Both the position numbers and the translations under genes were made by a program. Shown here in pieces: positions 1-8,185 of a stretch of 64,000 nucleotides of DNA. The notes beneath the pieces were generated by a model. It saw only the letters and a program-made list of their open reading frames with translations. It was not told the DNA's origin and did not search any database. How positions within the stretch are numbered: the first letter of the stretch is position 1; the number at the start of each line of letters is the position of its first letter. Source of the stretch: Paenibacillus vietnamensis (GTDB lineage: Bacteria > Bacillota > Bacilli > Paenibacillales > Paenibacillaceae); NCBI RefSeq assembly GCF_020169515.1, contig NZ_JAHMHW010000005.1:124001-188000 (forward strand), in the 5' to 3' direction.

Positions 1-143
1 CGGATGGCTCTGCTGCACTATATGCATCAGAGCCCAAAGATTGGCGTGCTGTATCCCGGTTTCGTATAATTCCCGCTGTATTTGTACAGCAGAAGCTTAT
101 CACGAGCCCCTCATGTCAGGTTTCTGATGCATAGTATGCAGCG
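1..143 (-). repeat. Four-hairpin intergenic repeat, copy A (cut by window start)
   Basis: Three copies of a roughly 20-base semi-palindrome lie at 10-31, 74-94 and 121-143. Read on the minus strand, the copy at 121-143 ends GCATCAGAAACC followed by TGACATGAG, the same junction as the first motif of the copies near 2.3, 14.7 and 59.3 kb. So this is an inverted copy whose fourth motif would lie left of base 1. No ORF is associated with it. Confidence 0.75.
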
Positions 144-221
144 GGATCGTTTCCGATTTGAGAGTTTGACCGAGCTCCTCTACCAGATCGACTTAGTGTA
201 ATCCACAGCCCCTCGATTTTG

Positions 222-460
222 GACTAGGGGCATCCTCGTTGCAGTATCGTACGTAACAAATGGATTTTCTCCCGTTATTTTCACCAGTTTTGGCCGAATC
301 GGAGATTTAACTGGATTGAATGTCTTTAAATCCCCTATAATCCCTGAGTTTTGCCGAAAAGCAAGAGAATAACTGTAGAGAATCCCGTTACTTCGCCTTC
401 TGCCGCCGATTACCCTAAATAACCGCGTAAAATCCAGTTACTCCAACCCTCTTGAATGGG
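222..460. repeat. AACTGGATTT-family intergenic repeat, copy 1
   Basis: The region aligns over most of its length with 53936-54172. Both have a TTTGGAC start, GGATTTTCTCC..GTTATTTTCA, TTTAACTGGATT, a CCTGAGT block, an AGTAACTGTAGA-like block and a terminal AAAATCCAGTTAC. It carries the core in both orientations. Nothing coding is seen in 1-541 apart from shadows, and I see nothing in 144-221 or 461-541. Confidence 0.7.
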
Positions 461-541
461 GCTTCACGCATCGATGCTTTCAGCGCTAATATCGTCTGTA
501 CTTGGCTACCCAGCGTGCATCCGAATACGCCTTCACGCTTA

Positions 542-1351
542 TCATCCTGCCAATGAGTGATTATAAGTCATAATCCGGTCAATGGCATCAGCCACGGAAT
601 GAACGACACTGCCGGCTTTGCTTCTTACGTCGGGATGGCTGCCGCTCATGGCAAAGCTGTGCCTGGTCAGGGCGAACATCGACAAATCGTTAAAGGAATC
701 TCCAATGCACGCCACTTCGTCCGGACGCAGCCCGAGACTCTCGATGAGACGCAGCAGCCCCGTTCCTTTCGAGACGTTTAGCGGCATGACGTCCAGACAA
801 TCCTTGTCGGAAATGTACGAATCGATTTGACCTGCAAACCGGTCAAGCAATTCCGACTTCCACTGCTGCAGCTGCTCCAGCTCGCCGAAATAGGAAATCT
901 TGCTGCAGCGGAGCTCATCCTCTCTGAGCGCCGCTTCCAAATCGCTGTGGACGCTGCATGTTTTGAGTATCCGGTCTTCATAAGGCCGAGTGGTGTCGTT
1001 GCGTTCTTTCAAATAAAAGGAATCGTCGGTGCAGTGAATAAAATTGACAAAATGGCCGCAGCTCCGGGATTCCTGAAGCAGACGGGACGAAACGTCCGGC
1101 TCGAAGGAAGAGGCGGCAAGCAGTCTGTCATCCTTCGTATGAACCGTCGCCCCGTTCTGGCCTACCGCATGAAAACGATCGCCAAAAGGCTCCATCAGTA
1201 TTCGGATTTCCGAATACATCCGTCCCGATGCGATACAAAATTCAAAGCCGGCGCTCCGGGCCATGGAAACGGCATCCACGTCTCTGCCGGCAATTTGACG
1301 CGAATGATCCAGCAAGGTGCCGTCCAGGTCGCTGACAATCAGTTTAATCAT
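542..1351 (-). CDS. HAD-superfamily Cof-type phosphatase
   Basis: A 269-residue cytosolic hydrolase of the Cof/YbiV (HAD IIB) group, which dephosphorylates sugar phosphates and other small phosphate esters. The N-terminus has the DLDGTLLD motif with the nucleophile and acid aspartates, and the C-terminus has GDSFNDLSMF, the Mg-binding motif IV. The length is normal for the family. The ATG at 1351 follows GGAGGT at a suitable distance; a GTG one codon earlier is possible. It overlaps the end of the DeoR regulator gene, so the two are translationally coupled in one minus-strand operon. That pairing suggests the regulator senses a phosphosugar the hydrolase acts on. The exact substrate cannot be told. 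Confidence 0.9.
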   Translation of the reverse strand: MIKLIVSDLDGTLLDHSRQIAGRDVDAVSMARSAGFEFCIASGRMYSEIRILMEPFGDRFHAVGQNGATVHTKDDRLLAASSFEPDVSSRLLQESRSCGHFVNFIHCTDDSFYLKERNDTTRPYEDRILKTCSVHSDLEAALREDELRCSKISYFGELEQLQQWKSELLDRFAGQIDSYISDKDCLDVMPLNVSKGTGLLRLIESLGLRPDEVACIGDSFNDLSMFALTRHSFAMSGSHPDVRSKAGSVVHSVADAIDRIMTYNHSLAG

Positions 1352-2120
1352 CACTTTCTACCTCCGATACGACTAATAATTCGACCTGATGCTCAATAAG
1401 AGTTGCCATCATTGCTTCGTTTGGTTTCTTGTCGGTAATCAATAGATCGACCGCATCCAACTCCGCTATTTTGTAAAACATTTGCTCGCCGAACTTCGTA
1501 TGGTCCGCAAGTACGATGACTTGATCCGCCCTTCGGATCATCTCCCGCTTAACAGCCCCGTCCTCCTCGTGGGGGTAAGATAAGCCGTTTGCCGTAATGC
1601 CGCATGCGCCGAGAAACAATTTGTTCGCGTGGTAATCGGCCAGCTTGGCGATCGTAGATTGCCCGAACAGAAAGCGGTGCTGGGAATGCAGCTCCCCGCC
1701 TAAGAGACAGGTCCTGACTTTCTCTTTTTTGGAGAGCACATCCGCGATATCGATCGAATTGGTGACGACGACGATGTTCTCGGCGGATAATTGCTCCGCT
1801 GCGAATTGAACCGTCGTTGAGGCATCCATCATAATGAAATCCCCGGTTTTGATAAGCGAAGCCGCCAAATTTGCGATTTCATGCTTCTCGCCGGATTCTC
1901 TCCCCAGCCGTTCTTTGTATTCGTATACTTCTTTTGTTTTTTTGGGCAAAACAGCCCCGCCGTGCGTACGGAGAATGAGACCGAGCTCTTCCATCTTCAA
2001 TAAGTCCCGGCGGGCGGTATCGCGGGATACGTCGAATAGCCGGCAAATCTCTTTGATGTCGATTCTTTCATGCTGCTTCAAATGCTCCATAATGGCTGCG
2101 ATCCGCTCTTCCTGAAACAT
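1344..2120 (-). CDS. DeoR-family transcriptional regulator
   Basis: A 258-residue repressor-type protein. The N-terminal DeoR winged helix is clear (EERIAAIMEHLKQHERIDI, then LFDVSRDTARRDLLKMEELG). It is followed by the sugar-phosphate-sensing DeoRC domain with MDASTTVQFAAEQL, VVVTNSIDIA, LLGGELH and a C-terminal VLADHTKFG motif. The open frame continues to 2183, but the ATG at 2120 is preferred because AAGGAGGGA precedes it at about 8 bases and family members begin with an MxxEERxxxI-like sequence. It is first in a two-gene operon with the HAD phosphatase, and a sigma-A promoter lies at 2182-2211. DeoR proteins usually repress sugar-metabolism genes; the target is unknown here. Confidence 0.92.
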   Translation of the reverse strand: MFQEERIAAIMEHLKQHERIDIKEICRLFDVSRDTARRDLLKMEELGLILRTHGGAVLPKKTKEVYEYKERLGRESGEKHEIANLAASLIKTGDFIMMDASTTVQFAAEQLSAENIVVVTNSIDIADVLSKKEKVRTCLLGGELHSQHRFLFGQSTIAKLADYHANKLFLGACGITANGLSYPHEEDGAVKREMIRRADQVIVLADHTKFGEQMFYKIAELDAVDLLITDKKPNEAMMATLIEHQVELLVVSEVESDD

Positions 2121-2181
2121 GTACGGAAATCCCTCCTTAACAATGACGTAGGGGGTTAAACTGTATCGTTCGTTGTAAGTC

Positions 2182-2211
2182 ATTGTACAGCAAATCGTGC
2201 GAATTTAACAA
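2182..2211 (-). promoter_or_regulatory. Sigma-A-type promoter for the DeoR-HAD operon
   Basis: On the minus strand TTGTTA (2206-2211) and TACAAT (2182-2187) are separated by 18 bases. Transcription would start near 2175, about 55 bases before the regulator ATG. Confidence 0.55.
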
Positions 2212-2338
2212 GTTTTTTCTTCATATACGCAACATATTTACAAAAAATACTCATAAGTACTTACAAATGCTTAATAATATCATTTTCAATCGTATGAAAC
2301 TCTCCATCACGGACGCGGTTTCGCCGAGCATGCGCAGG

Positions 2339-2530
2339 ACTGCTGTACAAAATGCATCAGAAACCTTACATGAAGCGATTCTGGTTTGTCTAGGATGCAC
2401 ATATGCAGCAGAAAGGGGCGCGTGTGCACGAAACAGACCCTATTAGACCGAACCTGCTGTATGAAGTACAGCAGAACGGATAGGAACGCGGAATACCGGC
2501 GATTCCGCTGTATAAAGTGCATCGGAGCGA
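2339..2530 (+). repeat. Four-hairpin intergenic repeat, copy B
   Basis: Four semi-palindromic motifs start near 2341, 2394, 2454 and 2506 (steps of 53, 60 and 52 bases). The third, CTGCTGTA-TGAAG-TACAGCAG, is a perfect 8-bp hairpin. The last contains GTATAAAGTGCATC, shared with the copies at 14.9 and 59.5 kb. The first is followed by AAACCTTACATG, as in the other copies. The intergenic space from 2212 to 2680 holds only this and the next promoter. Confidence 0.8.
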
Positions 2531-2585
2531 TGGTAGTCTCTTCCATGCGAGGGTTAGGTTTTACGCAATTTTAATAGTCTGCTTA

Positions 2586-2614
2586 TTGAAAATAGAATAG
2601 TCGCGTACTACGAT
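2586..2614 (+). promoter_or_regulatory. Candidate sigma-A promoter for the GntR/LacI-type regulator
   Basis: TTGAAA (2586-2591) and TACGAT (2609-2614) lie 17 bases apart, about 65 bases before the regulator start at 2681. Confidence 0.45.
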
Positions 2615-2680
2615 AAGTGCAAAGACAAGGCCGTAGAGGCAGGCGGTCGCAACATACGCTGGAGACGAGGTTGAACGAAA

Positions 2681-3850
2681 ATGAAGCAAAGATCCATCAT
2701 GTCCGGCCGGCCGGCGCCTGAACGGGCATCGGCCTTTCCGCTATATATGCAAGTTTCAGGCGAAACGGAGCGGATCATTCGGGAGAGGGGGCTGAAGCCT
2801 CATGATCCCGTCCCATCGGAAGGGGAGCTTGCGAGGCTGTTCGGCGTCAGCCGGATGACGGCGAAGCTGGCGCTCGATGAGCTGGCCGGCAGGGGACGGG
2901 TTTACCGGCTGGCGAGACGCGGAACGTTTCTGGCCGAGGCGGCCCCGCGCGGCGCTGACATAGCTGAGGAGCCGGAGAACGCCCTCCGGAGCGAGCTCAG
3001 AATCGCCTTTATCGTTTCGAATCTGGACTACTATACGTCCAAAATCGTATCCGCACTGGAAGCGGAAGCAAGAAGAAACCGCTTTTCGCTGACCATCAAG
3101 TTAAGCAAGGATATAGCGGATGAGGATGACTGCCTGCTGCAGCTTGCAGGAGACGGAGTGGACGGTATCTTGCTGTTTCCGCGCGGACGTCAGGCATGCG
3201 GTCCAGCTTTGTCGAAGCTGCTGGCTGAACGTTATCCGATCGTGGGGGTCGACCGGCTCGTTCCAGGCGCCGATCTGGACTGCGTGCTGCACGATCATTT
3301 TCAGGGAGCGTACGACATGGTTGCAAGCCTCATTGCGGCAGGACATACGGAAATCGGCTTTGTCACGAATCCGCTGGCGGGTGTAAGCAGCATCGAAGAC
3401 CGGTATCAGGCTTATATGAAGGCTTTATACGATCACAATATCCCGATTCAAAGCCAATACATCCATACCATTGAGAAATCCAACCAGCTGACGGACTATT
3501 CCGCAGGCGATCCGCTGCTGGAGCGTTTTTTGGAGGAGTATGCTTCCATTACCGCCTTGATGTGCGGAGACGATTATTTGGCGGCTTCGGTTATCTATTC
3601 GGCTATACGGATCGGCCGCGAAGTACCCGGGCGGCTGTCGGTCGCCGGCTTCACGGATGCGCAGCTGGCCACAATGCTGCCCGTGCCGCTGACGACCGTC
3701 AGCCAGCCCGTCGGCGAGCTTGCCGAAGCTGCCGTGAAGCTGCTGCTGGACCGGATCGGGGGCTCAGACGAGCCTTTTAGTACGATAAAAATAAAAACGA
3801 AAATAACGGAAAGGCAGTCGGTTGCGCGCTGCCTGTTATCCGTTACCTGA
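2681..3850 (+). CDS. GntR-type HTH / LacI-type sensor transcriptional regulator
   Basis: 389 residues. Residues about 20-85 form a GntR winged helix (PLYMQVSGETERII, PVPSEGELARLFGVSRMTAKLALDEL with about 20 residues of linker around it). From about 103 a periplasmic-binding-protein-like effector domain follows (IAFIVSNLDYYTSKIVSALE, GDGVDGILLFP, PIVGVDRLVPG, GHTEIGFVTNP, ALMCGDDYLAASVIYSA, VPLTTVSQPVGELAEAAVKLL). This is the AraR layout, so it is probably a sugar-responsive repressor. The start is ATG 2681 after GACGAGGTTGAAC, a weak ribosome site. The methyltransferase downstream is 116 bases away and need not be its target. Effector unknown. Confidence 0.85.
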   Translation: MKQRSIMSGRPAPERASAFPLYMQVSGETERIIRERGLKPHDPVPSEGELARLFGVSRMTAKLALDELAGRGRVYRLARRGTFLAEAAPRGADIAEEPENALRSELRIAFIVSNLDYYTSKIVSALEAEARRNRFSLTIKLSKDIADEDDCLLQLAGDGVDGILLFPRGRQACGPALSKLLAERYPIVGVDRLVPGADLDCVLHDHFQGAYDMVASLIAAGHTEIGFVTNPLAGVSSIEDRYQAYMKALYDHNIPIQSQYIHTIEKSNQLTDYSAGDPLLERFLEEYASITALMCGDDYLAASVIYSAIRIGREVPGRLSVAGFTDAQLATMLPVPLTTVSQPVGELAEAAVKLLLDRIGGSDEPFSTIKIKTKITERQSVARCLLSVT

Positions 3851-3966
3851 CAAGGGCGAGTACGGTTATAAACGAACCTTCCGTTGCGCTTGGTCCCGGA
3901 TCCGGAGTACCATATGGACATGAAGAGGCGCAGGTACGTCTGAATGACGACGGGAGAGGATATGAA

Positions 3967-4701
3967 ATGAAGCAAAACAAATATGACGATTCAACCTTTT
4001 TTGATGCGTACAAGCAGATGCCGCGTTCCGTTCAGGGGCTGAAGGGGGCGGGAGAATGGCATGTGTTTCAAGCCTTATTGCCGGACCTGGAGGGGAAAAG
4101 CGTGCTGGATTTGGGCTGCGGCTTCGGGTGGCATTGCCGGTATGCGAGGGAACAGCGGGCAAGCTCCGTAGTCGGCGTCGATCTTTCGGAAAATATGCTG
4201 CAAAAAGCCCGCGAGCTGACGGACGATTCGGCCGTCACCTATATGCGTATGCCAATCGAGGACATCGATTTTGACGGATCGCCGTTTGATGTCGTCATCA
4301 GCTCCCTGGCGTTCCACTATATCGAGTCGTTTGACGCTTTATGCCGGAAGGTGCATGCCTGTCTAAAGCCGGGCGGGAGCTTCATCTTTTCGGTAGAGCA
4401 TCCGATTTTTACTTGCCGGGACGAGCAGGATTGGCATTACGACGCTCAAGGTAATCCTATGTTTTGGCCGGTCGACCGGTATCAGTCGGAGGGAAGGCGG
4501 ACGACATCTTTTTTGACGGACAACGTCGTAAAATACCACCGGACGATCTCGACCTATATGAACGACCTGCTCGGGGCCGGATTTGCCTTGAAGGCGGTCA
4601 AGGAACCGGGGCCTTCCGAGGAGCTGCTGAACCAAAATCCCGCGTACCGGGACGAAAACCGCAGACCGATGTTTCTGATTATTTCGGCGGAGGCTTTATA
4701 A
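3967..4701 (+). CDS. Class I SAM-dependent methyltransferase
   Basis: 244 residues with the Rossmann methyltransferase fold. Motif I is VLDLGCGFGWH (about 40-50), followed by VVGVDLSENML (motif II), FDVVISSLAFHYIESFD (motif IV) and LKPGGSFIFSVEHPIF (post-motif). It resembles the UbiE/Methyltransf_11-type small-molecule methyltransferases, and the acceptor cannot be told. GGGAGAGG precedes the ATG at about 8 bases. A rho-independent terminator follows immediately, so it is a single gene or the last of a short unit after the regulator at 2681. Confidence 0.88.
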   Translation: MKQNKYDDSTFFDAYKQMPRSVQGLKGAGEWHVFQALLPDLEGKSVLDLGCGFGWHCRYAREQRASSVVGVDLSENMLQKARELTDDSAVTYMRMPIEDIDFDGSPFDVVISSLAFHYIESFDALCRKVHACLKPGGSFIFSVEHPIFTCRDEQDWHYDAQGNPMFWPVDRYQSEGRRTTSFLTDNVVKYHRTISTYMNDLLGAGFALKAVKEPGPSEELLNQNPAYRDENRRPMFLIISAEAL

Positions 4702-4715
4702 GGGACCTATAATCT

Positions 4716-4757
4716 AAACCGGGCGGTTGCTGCTGCAGCCCGCCCGGTTTTCTTTTG
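4716..4757 (+). terminator. Rho-independent terminator after the methyltransferase
   Basis: A perfect 11-bp stem, AAACCGGGCGG (4716-4726) with CCGCCCGGTTT (4740-4750), is followed by TTCTTTT. Confidence 0.85.
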
Positions 4758-4840
4758 CTCCGTTCCTATCGCCTTTAAGTATCTAAGCAACAGTTAGGTG
4801 GAAAGATATTGCTCAAACGGATTGTGGCTGGAGGATTACA

Positions 4841-5002
4841 ATGGTCGGAAGATGGGGAATCGCTGTCATTTGCTGGATAATTACTCTCACCGCGTTTGGC
4901 TACGGATTGTACTTCACCAAGGAAGTTCATCAACGGAGAAGCGCTGCCGATTACGCGGTAAGGCCAATCCTGTTAGGGCTGAACGAATTGCGAGGTGGGT
5001 GA
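4841..5002 (+). CDS. Small single-pass membrane protein (53 residues)
   Basis: A 53-residue ORF missed by a length cut-off. The ATG at 4841 is preceded by TGGAGGATTACA, a strong ribosome site with 7-base spacing. The product starts MVGRWGIAVICWIITLTAFG, giving one hydrophobic helix (about 5-25), then a short basic stretch TKEVHQRR and a polar tail ending NELRGG. A longer ORF in another frame (4798-5016) has no ribosome site and an unlikely composition. The family is not recognised. It sits alone between the methyltransferase terminator and the MerR promoter. Likely real because of the ribosome site and helix; function unknown. Confidence 0.6.
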   Translation: MVGRWGIAVICWIITLTAFGYGLYFTKEVHQRRSAADYAVRPILLGLNELRGG

Positions 5003-5027
5003 TCCTCCTTTTTTGACGTGAATCGGC

Positions 5028-5059
5028 TTGACTCTGTGGTGCACCCCACGGTTTAAGAT
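5028..5059 (+). promoter_or_regulatory. MerR-type long-spacer promoter with central dyad
   Basis: TTGACT (5028-5033) and TAAGAT (5054-5059) are separated by 20 bases (19 if TTAAGA is used). Between them lies a dyad, GTGGTGCACCCCAC (5036-5049). An overlong spacer with a dyad inside it is how MerR proteins control promoters, so this is probably the autoregulated promoter of the gene at 5078. Confidence 0.6.
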
Positions 5060-5077
5060 AGAGGCGGGAGGACTGCG

Positions 5078-5437
5078 ATGTATAAAATCAGCGATTTTTC
5101 CGAGTTGACCGGATTAAGCAAAGAAACGCTGCGTTATTATGCGGAAGTGAAGCTGCTCGAGCCGGCGTTCATCGATCCGAATAACAACTACCGCTATTAC
5201 GACGACGGCAGCTACTTCCTTGCTCTTCTGTTATCCAAGCTGCGAAGATTCGGATTTACGATTCAGGAGATGCAAGCCGTGATGGGAGACGAATCCTTCG
5301 CGCATTTGGAGGACTTGCTGCTGCTCAAGAGGAACAAAATACGAATGCAAATCGAGGATCTTCAGCTTCAGGCCGAAGAAATCGATGAATTTCTGGCATC
5401 CGGAATGGAGGAGAGAACAAGTGATTCAGTGGAATGA
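5078..5437 (+). CDS. MerR-family transcriptional regulator
   Basis: 119 residues. The N-terminal HTH is typical (YKISDFSELTGLSKETLRYY, then NNNYRYYDDGSYFLALLLSKLRRFGF), followed by the dimerisation coiled coil (LLLKRNKIRMQIEDLQLQAEE). At this length it has no separate effector domain, and no cysteines suggest a metal sensor. GGGAGGACTGCG precedes the ATG. The next gene overlaps its 3' end by 17 bases, which points to co-translation with a START/SRPBCC-fold protein that could bind a hydrophobic ligand for the pair. The ligand is unknown. Confidence 0.9.
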   Translation: MYKISDFSELTGLSKETLRYYAEVKLLEPAFIDPNNNYRYYDDGSYFLALLLSKLRRFGFTIQEMQAVMGDESFAHLEDLLLLKRNKIRMQIEDLQLQAEEIDEFLASGMEERTSDSVE

Positions 5438-5873
5438 AGAAATCACGATTGAAGCGAATATCGAAAAGGTATGGGACTTATTCCGGGATCGGAACATCAA
5501 GAAAATTATGCCGAAGGTGGAGGAGCACGAGTTAATTGATGGGAAGGAGACGGAAGCGGGGGCGAAGCACCGGCAGAAATACCGCGAAGGGAAACGTGTG
5601 GAAACCTATATCGTGGATACGCTGGCGTATGAGGACCTCGCGGACAGGAAGCTGAAAACAATCGCTTTCACACTTGGGAAGGCGTTTGAAATTACGCTCA
5701 CGTTTACTTTAATCATGCTCGACGATAAGCGGACCAGGTTCATTTATTCAGGCCAAAATAAAGGGGTCAACTTTGTCGGAAGAGCGATGCTGAAGCTGGG
5801 CGGCCAAAAAAGTAACCTAGCCGTCGTTCACGAGTTTCTGAAGAAGGTGGAGCAAGAAGTGCTCAAGATATAA
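5421..5873 (+). CDS. SRPBCC (START-like) family protein
   Basis: 150 residues. The reading frame is open from 5385, but GTG 5421 is chosen because GGAGGAG precedes it at about 7 bases and the fold begins IQWNEEITIEANIEKVWDLF, the standard SRPBCC first strand and helix. Downstream come HRQKYREGKRVETYIVDTL, the central strands, and a C-terminal helix LAVVHEFLKKVEQEVLKI. Such proteins bind lipids or other hydrophobic ligands in a deep cavity. It is coupled to the MerR regulator by overlap. No enzymatic motif is visible. Confidence 0.82.
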   Translation: MIQWNEEITIEANIEKVWDLFRDRNIKKIMPKVEEHELIDGKETEAGAKHRQKYREGKRVETYIVDTLAYEDLADRKLKTIAFTLGKAFEITLTFTLIMLDDKRTRFIYSGQNKGVNFVGRAMLKLGGQKSNLAVVHEFLKKVEQEVLKI

Positions 5874-5944
5874 AGCTATAAAGCAATGTAACAGTAAAAT
5901 TGTCCGACAGTTTTGATATGGTGCTCGAAGATTAGTGAAGATTA

Positions 5945-6112
5945 GGCAATGCAGGATCCACATTACTGGATATAATACTGTTATTTCCGAGGCAATTTAG
6001 TTCTTTTGTAAAATAACTGGATTTGATGTGGTTATATTGACCTTCTTGTTCTTAATCTTTCCTTTACCCATCAATTAGACACTCGAAATCCAGTTATTTT
6101 TGTAAAAAATCG
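5945..6112. repeat. AACTGGATTT-family intergenic repeat, copy 3 (divergent)
   Basis: It contains ATTACTGGATATAAT, AATAACTGGATTTGATG followed by TGGTTATATT, and GAAATCCAGTTATTTTTG, which match the internal blocks of the copies at 222 and 53936. Similarity is weaker than between those two. The intergenic space 5874-6388 holds this repeat and the promoter region of the sensor kinase. Confidence 0.5.
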
Positions 6113-6242
6113 TTGCTTCGTCGGATATAAATGCATATTTTCCATTTATTGCTTCATTCGTATGCCGCGCCCCACACTCTCCTGCACCCCCCCACCTTAA
6201 TTTTGGACACCCGAACGCTATAAATGATCAGTATCGCAACGG

Positions 6243-6260
6243 TGAAAGCGGTTTTATAAT
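6243..6260 (+). promoter_or_regulatory. cre-like site over a -10 box before the YesM/YesN-importer cluster
   Basis: TGAAAGCGGTTTTA (6243-6256) matches the CcpA cre consensus at 13 of 14 positions and overlaps TATAAT (6255-6260). No good -35 box is visible 17 bases upstream. Catabolite repression of the downstream glucuronoxylan genes is inferred. Confidence 0.45.
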
Positions 6261-6388
6261 AAACACAAGCACCGCATGAAAGCGAATACAAACAAGGAGA
6301 CGAAAATGGACGATTCCATGCCGGCATAGGAAGTCATGCTATAATAGGACTCGGGTCATGACTTTAAATGCTGAAGGTGAATGCTCCT

Positions 6389-8185
6389 ATGAGAACATTA
6401 TTGGCTGCACTTGCAAGCCGTTTCCACCATGTGCGAATCGTTCCGAAGCTGCTGGCCGGCTATGTGCTGTTAATTTGCATCCCGTTTTCCGTTTTCGGAT
6501 TTATTTTTTACAAGCAAATGTACGACGACCGGCTCGGGCAGTACAGAAGCGGCATGTCCCAGCTTATGGAGCAGGCTTACCGCAATCTGGAGGTCGATCT
6601 GACGAAGGTGGAAGCGATTTATCCGCTGTTCCAGAACAACACGAATCTGACTGAATATTTGGGAGGCGTATACGCTTCGGATTGGGATGTGGTCTACGAA
6701 TATAAGAAAGAAATCGGCCCGACCTTCTCGTTCGCGTATATTGGCAACCAGCTTATTGAAAAAATAACGGTATACAAAAATTTGCCGGAGGTTGCGATTT
6801 TGTCCCCCGAGATCGAGGACAGGGACCGCTACTCGGATCCCGTTAACGCCGCTGCCGTGGGTGCGCTTCCGCCGAGCAAAGGGTTGTGGACCTACGAGGA
6901 GACGGGGAGTGCGAACCGGCTGCCGAAGATCCGCTACATTCACAAAATGTACAACGACAGCTTCTCAAGGGAGCTCGGGCTGCTTCAGCTGACGCTCAAC
7001 GACGGCATGATCAAGCAGTTTTTCCAGACGCTGCAGAGCGGGAACGAGGCATGGCGGGCGGTGACGGACAGCAGCGGCAAGCTTCTGTTCCAGGAATCGC
7101 TGGCCGGAACGTACAAACCCGACCCGGAGGAATGGGCTTCCAACATTCCGAAGTCCGGCTTCGCCAGCTATTACTCGAGCGACGGCAACTATTTGATCTG
7201 CGTAGCGAGCCTGGAACGCTGGAACCTTGCCATCATGAACGTATACGAGGTGCGGGACGTGCTCGATATCAGGAGCGCGCTCGGCTTGCCCGTCGCTGTC
7301 GGCATTTTGCTGCTTTGCCTTTTGTCGCTGCTGTATTACACGATTGCATCATCGATCGCAATGCGGATTATTCGTTTCTCGCGCCACATGCGCCGGGTAG
7401 AGGATCCCAAGAGAGCCATTTACCCCGAAGAAAGCGGCTCGGACGAGATCGGCTTCCTGATTTCGGCGTATAACTCCATGATGCACCGGGTGGACGAGCT
7501 CAGCCATGTCGTGACGCAAACGGAGCTGCTGAAGAAGGAGGCGGAGATCAAAATGCTGCAGGCCCAGATCAATCCGCACTTCCTGTACAATACGCTGGAG
7601 ACGATGCGCATGCTGGCTTTGATGAAGGGCGACGACGAAGTGGCGGAAATCGGGCTGAAACTAGGCAAGCTGCTGAGGTACAGCTTGTCCAAGGCGAAGG
7701 ACGAGACTACCCTGTCCGAGGAGCTTGAGAATGTCGGCCATTACATCGATATTCACCGGCTTCGCATGGGCGAGCGGCTGCACGCCGAGCTTGCCGTGCA
7801 GGAAGAGGCGCTCCGGCTGCCTTGTCCGAGGTTTATTTTGCAGCCGCTCGTCGAGAACAGCATTCTTCACGGCTTCGAGAACATCCGGGGAAAAGGAACG
7901 ATCCGCCTTGAGCTGCTGGACGGGCCCGACGCGGTGACGATCCGGCTGTCCGATAATGGAGCAGGCATACCGGAAGAGAAGCTGGCCGTTATTCATGATG
8001 TGCTGCAGGGCCGTCTTCCCGTGGAGCGAATTCCATCCGCCGGAGGAATCGGGCTGTACAACGTTCATGAACGAATCAAAGCGTATTATGGCGGCGGCTC
8101 GGGAATGAGCATTTACAGCTCGGCGGGACTGGGCACCGTTACGGTGCTCCGTCTGGAGAAAGCGGGGAGGGATCGCAGTGCTTAA
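6389..8185 (+). CDS. YesM-type sensor histidine kinase
   Basis: 598 residues from ATG 6389, which has GAAGGTG about 10 bases upstream; an in-frame ATG at 6368 lacks a site. An N-terminal membrane helix (PKLLAGYVLLICIPFSVFGF) is followed by a roughly 270-residue extracellular sensor, a second helix (LPVAVGILLLCLLSLLYYTI), a HAMP-like segment, the His_kinase box QINPHFLYNTLETMRML (phospho-acceptor H), the N box QPLVENSILHGFE, and DNGAGIP and GGIGLYNVHERI ATP-binding motifs. This is the LytS/YesM class that partners AraC-type regulators. The following response-regulator gene overlaps by 8 bases, and the ABC importer plus GH67 enzyme follow, so it probably senses extracellular xylan-derived oligosaccharides. 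Confidence 0.93.
   Translation: MRTLLAALASRFHHVRIVPKLLAGYVLLICIPFSVFGFIFYKQMYDDRLGQYRSGMSQLMEQAYRNLEVDLTKVEAIYPLFQNNTNLTEYLGGVYASDWDVVYEYKKEIGPTFSFAYIGNQLIEKITVYKNLPEVAILSPEIEDRDRYSDPVNAAAVGALPPSKGLWTYEETGSANRLPKIRYIHKMYNDSFSRELGLLQLTLNDGMIKQFFQTLQSGNEAWRAVTDSSGKLLFQESLAGTYKPDPEEWASNIPKSGFASYYSSDGNYLICVASLERWNLAIMNVYEVRDVLDIRSALGLPVAVGILLLCLLSLLYYTIASSIAMRIIRFSRHMRRVEDPKRAIYPEESGSDEIGFLISAYNSMMHRVDELSHVVTQTELLKKEAEIKMLQAQINPHFLYNTLETMRMLALMKGDDEVAEIGLKLGKLLRYSLSKAKDETTLSEELENVGHYIDIHRLRMGERLHAELAVQEEALRLPCPRFILQPLVENSILHGFENIRGKGTIRLELLDGPDAVTIRLSDNGAGIPEEKLAVIHDVLQGRLPVERIPSAGGIGLYNVHERIKAYYGGGSGMSIYSSAGLGTVTVLRLEKAGRDRSA

Noticed and set aside
2183-2574. Small ORFs on both strands in the gap after the DeoR gene
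   Set aside because: They run through the four-hairpin repeat, lack ribosome sites, and their codons follow the repeat rather than any protein pattern.
4798-5016. 72-codon plus-strand ORF
   Set aside because: No ribosome site and unlikely composition; it overlaps the better-supported 53-residue membrane protein frame at 4841.
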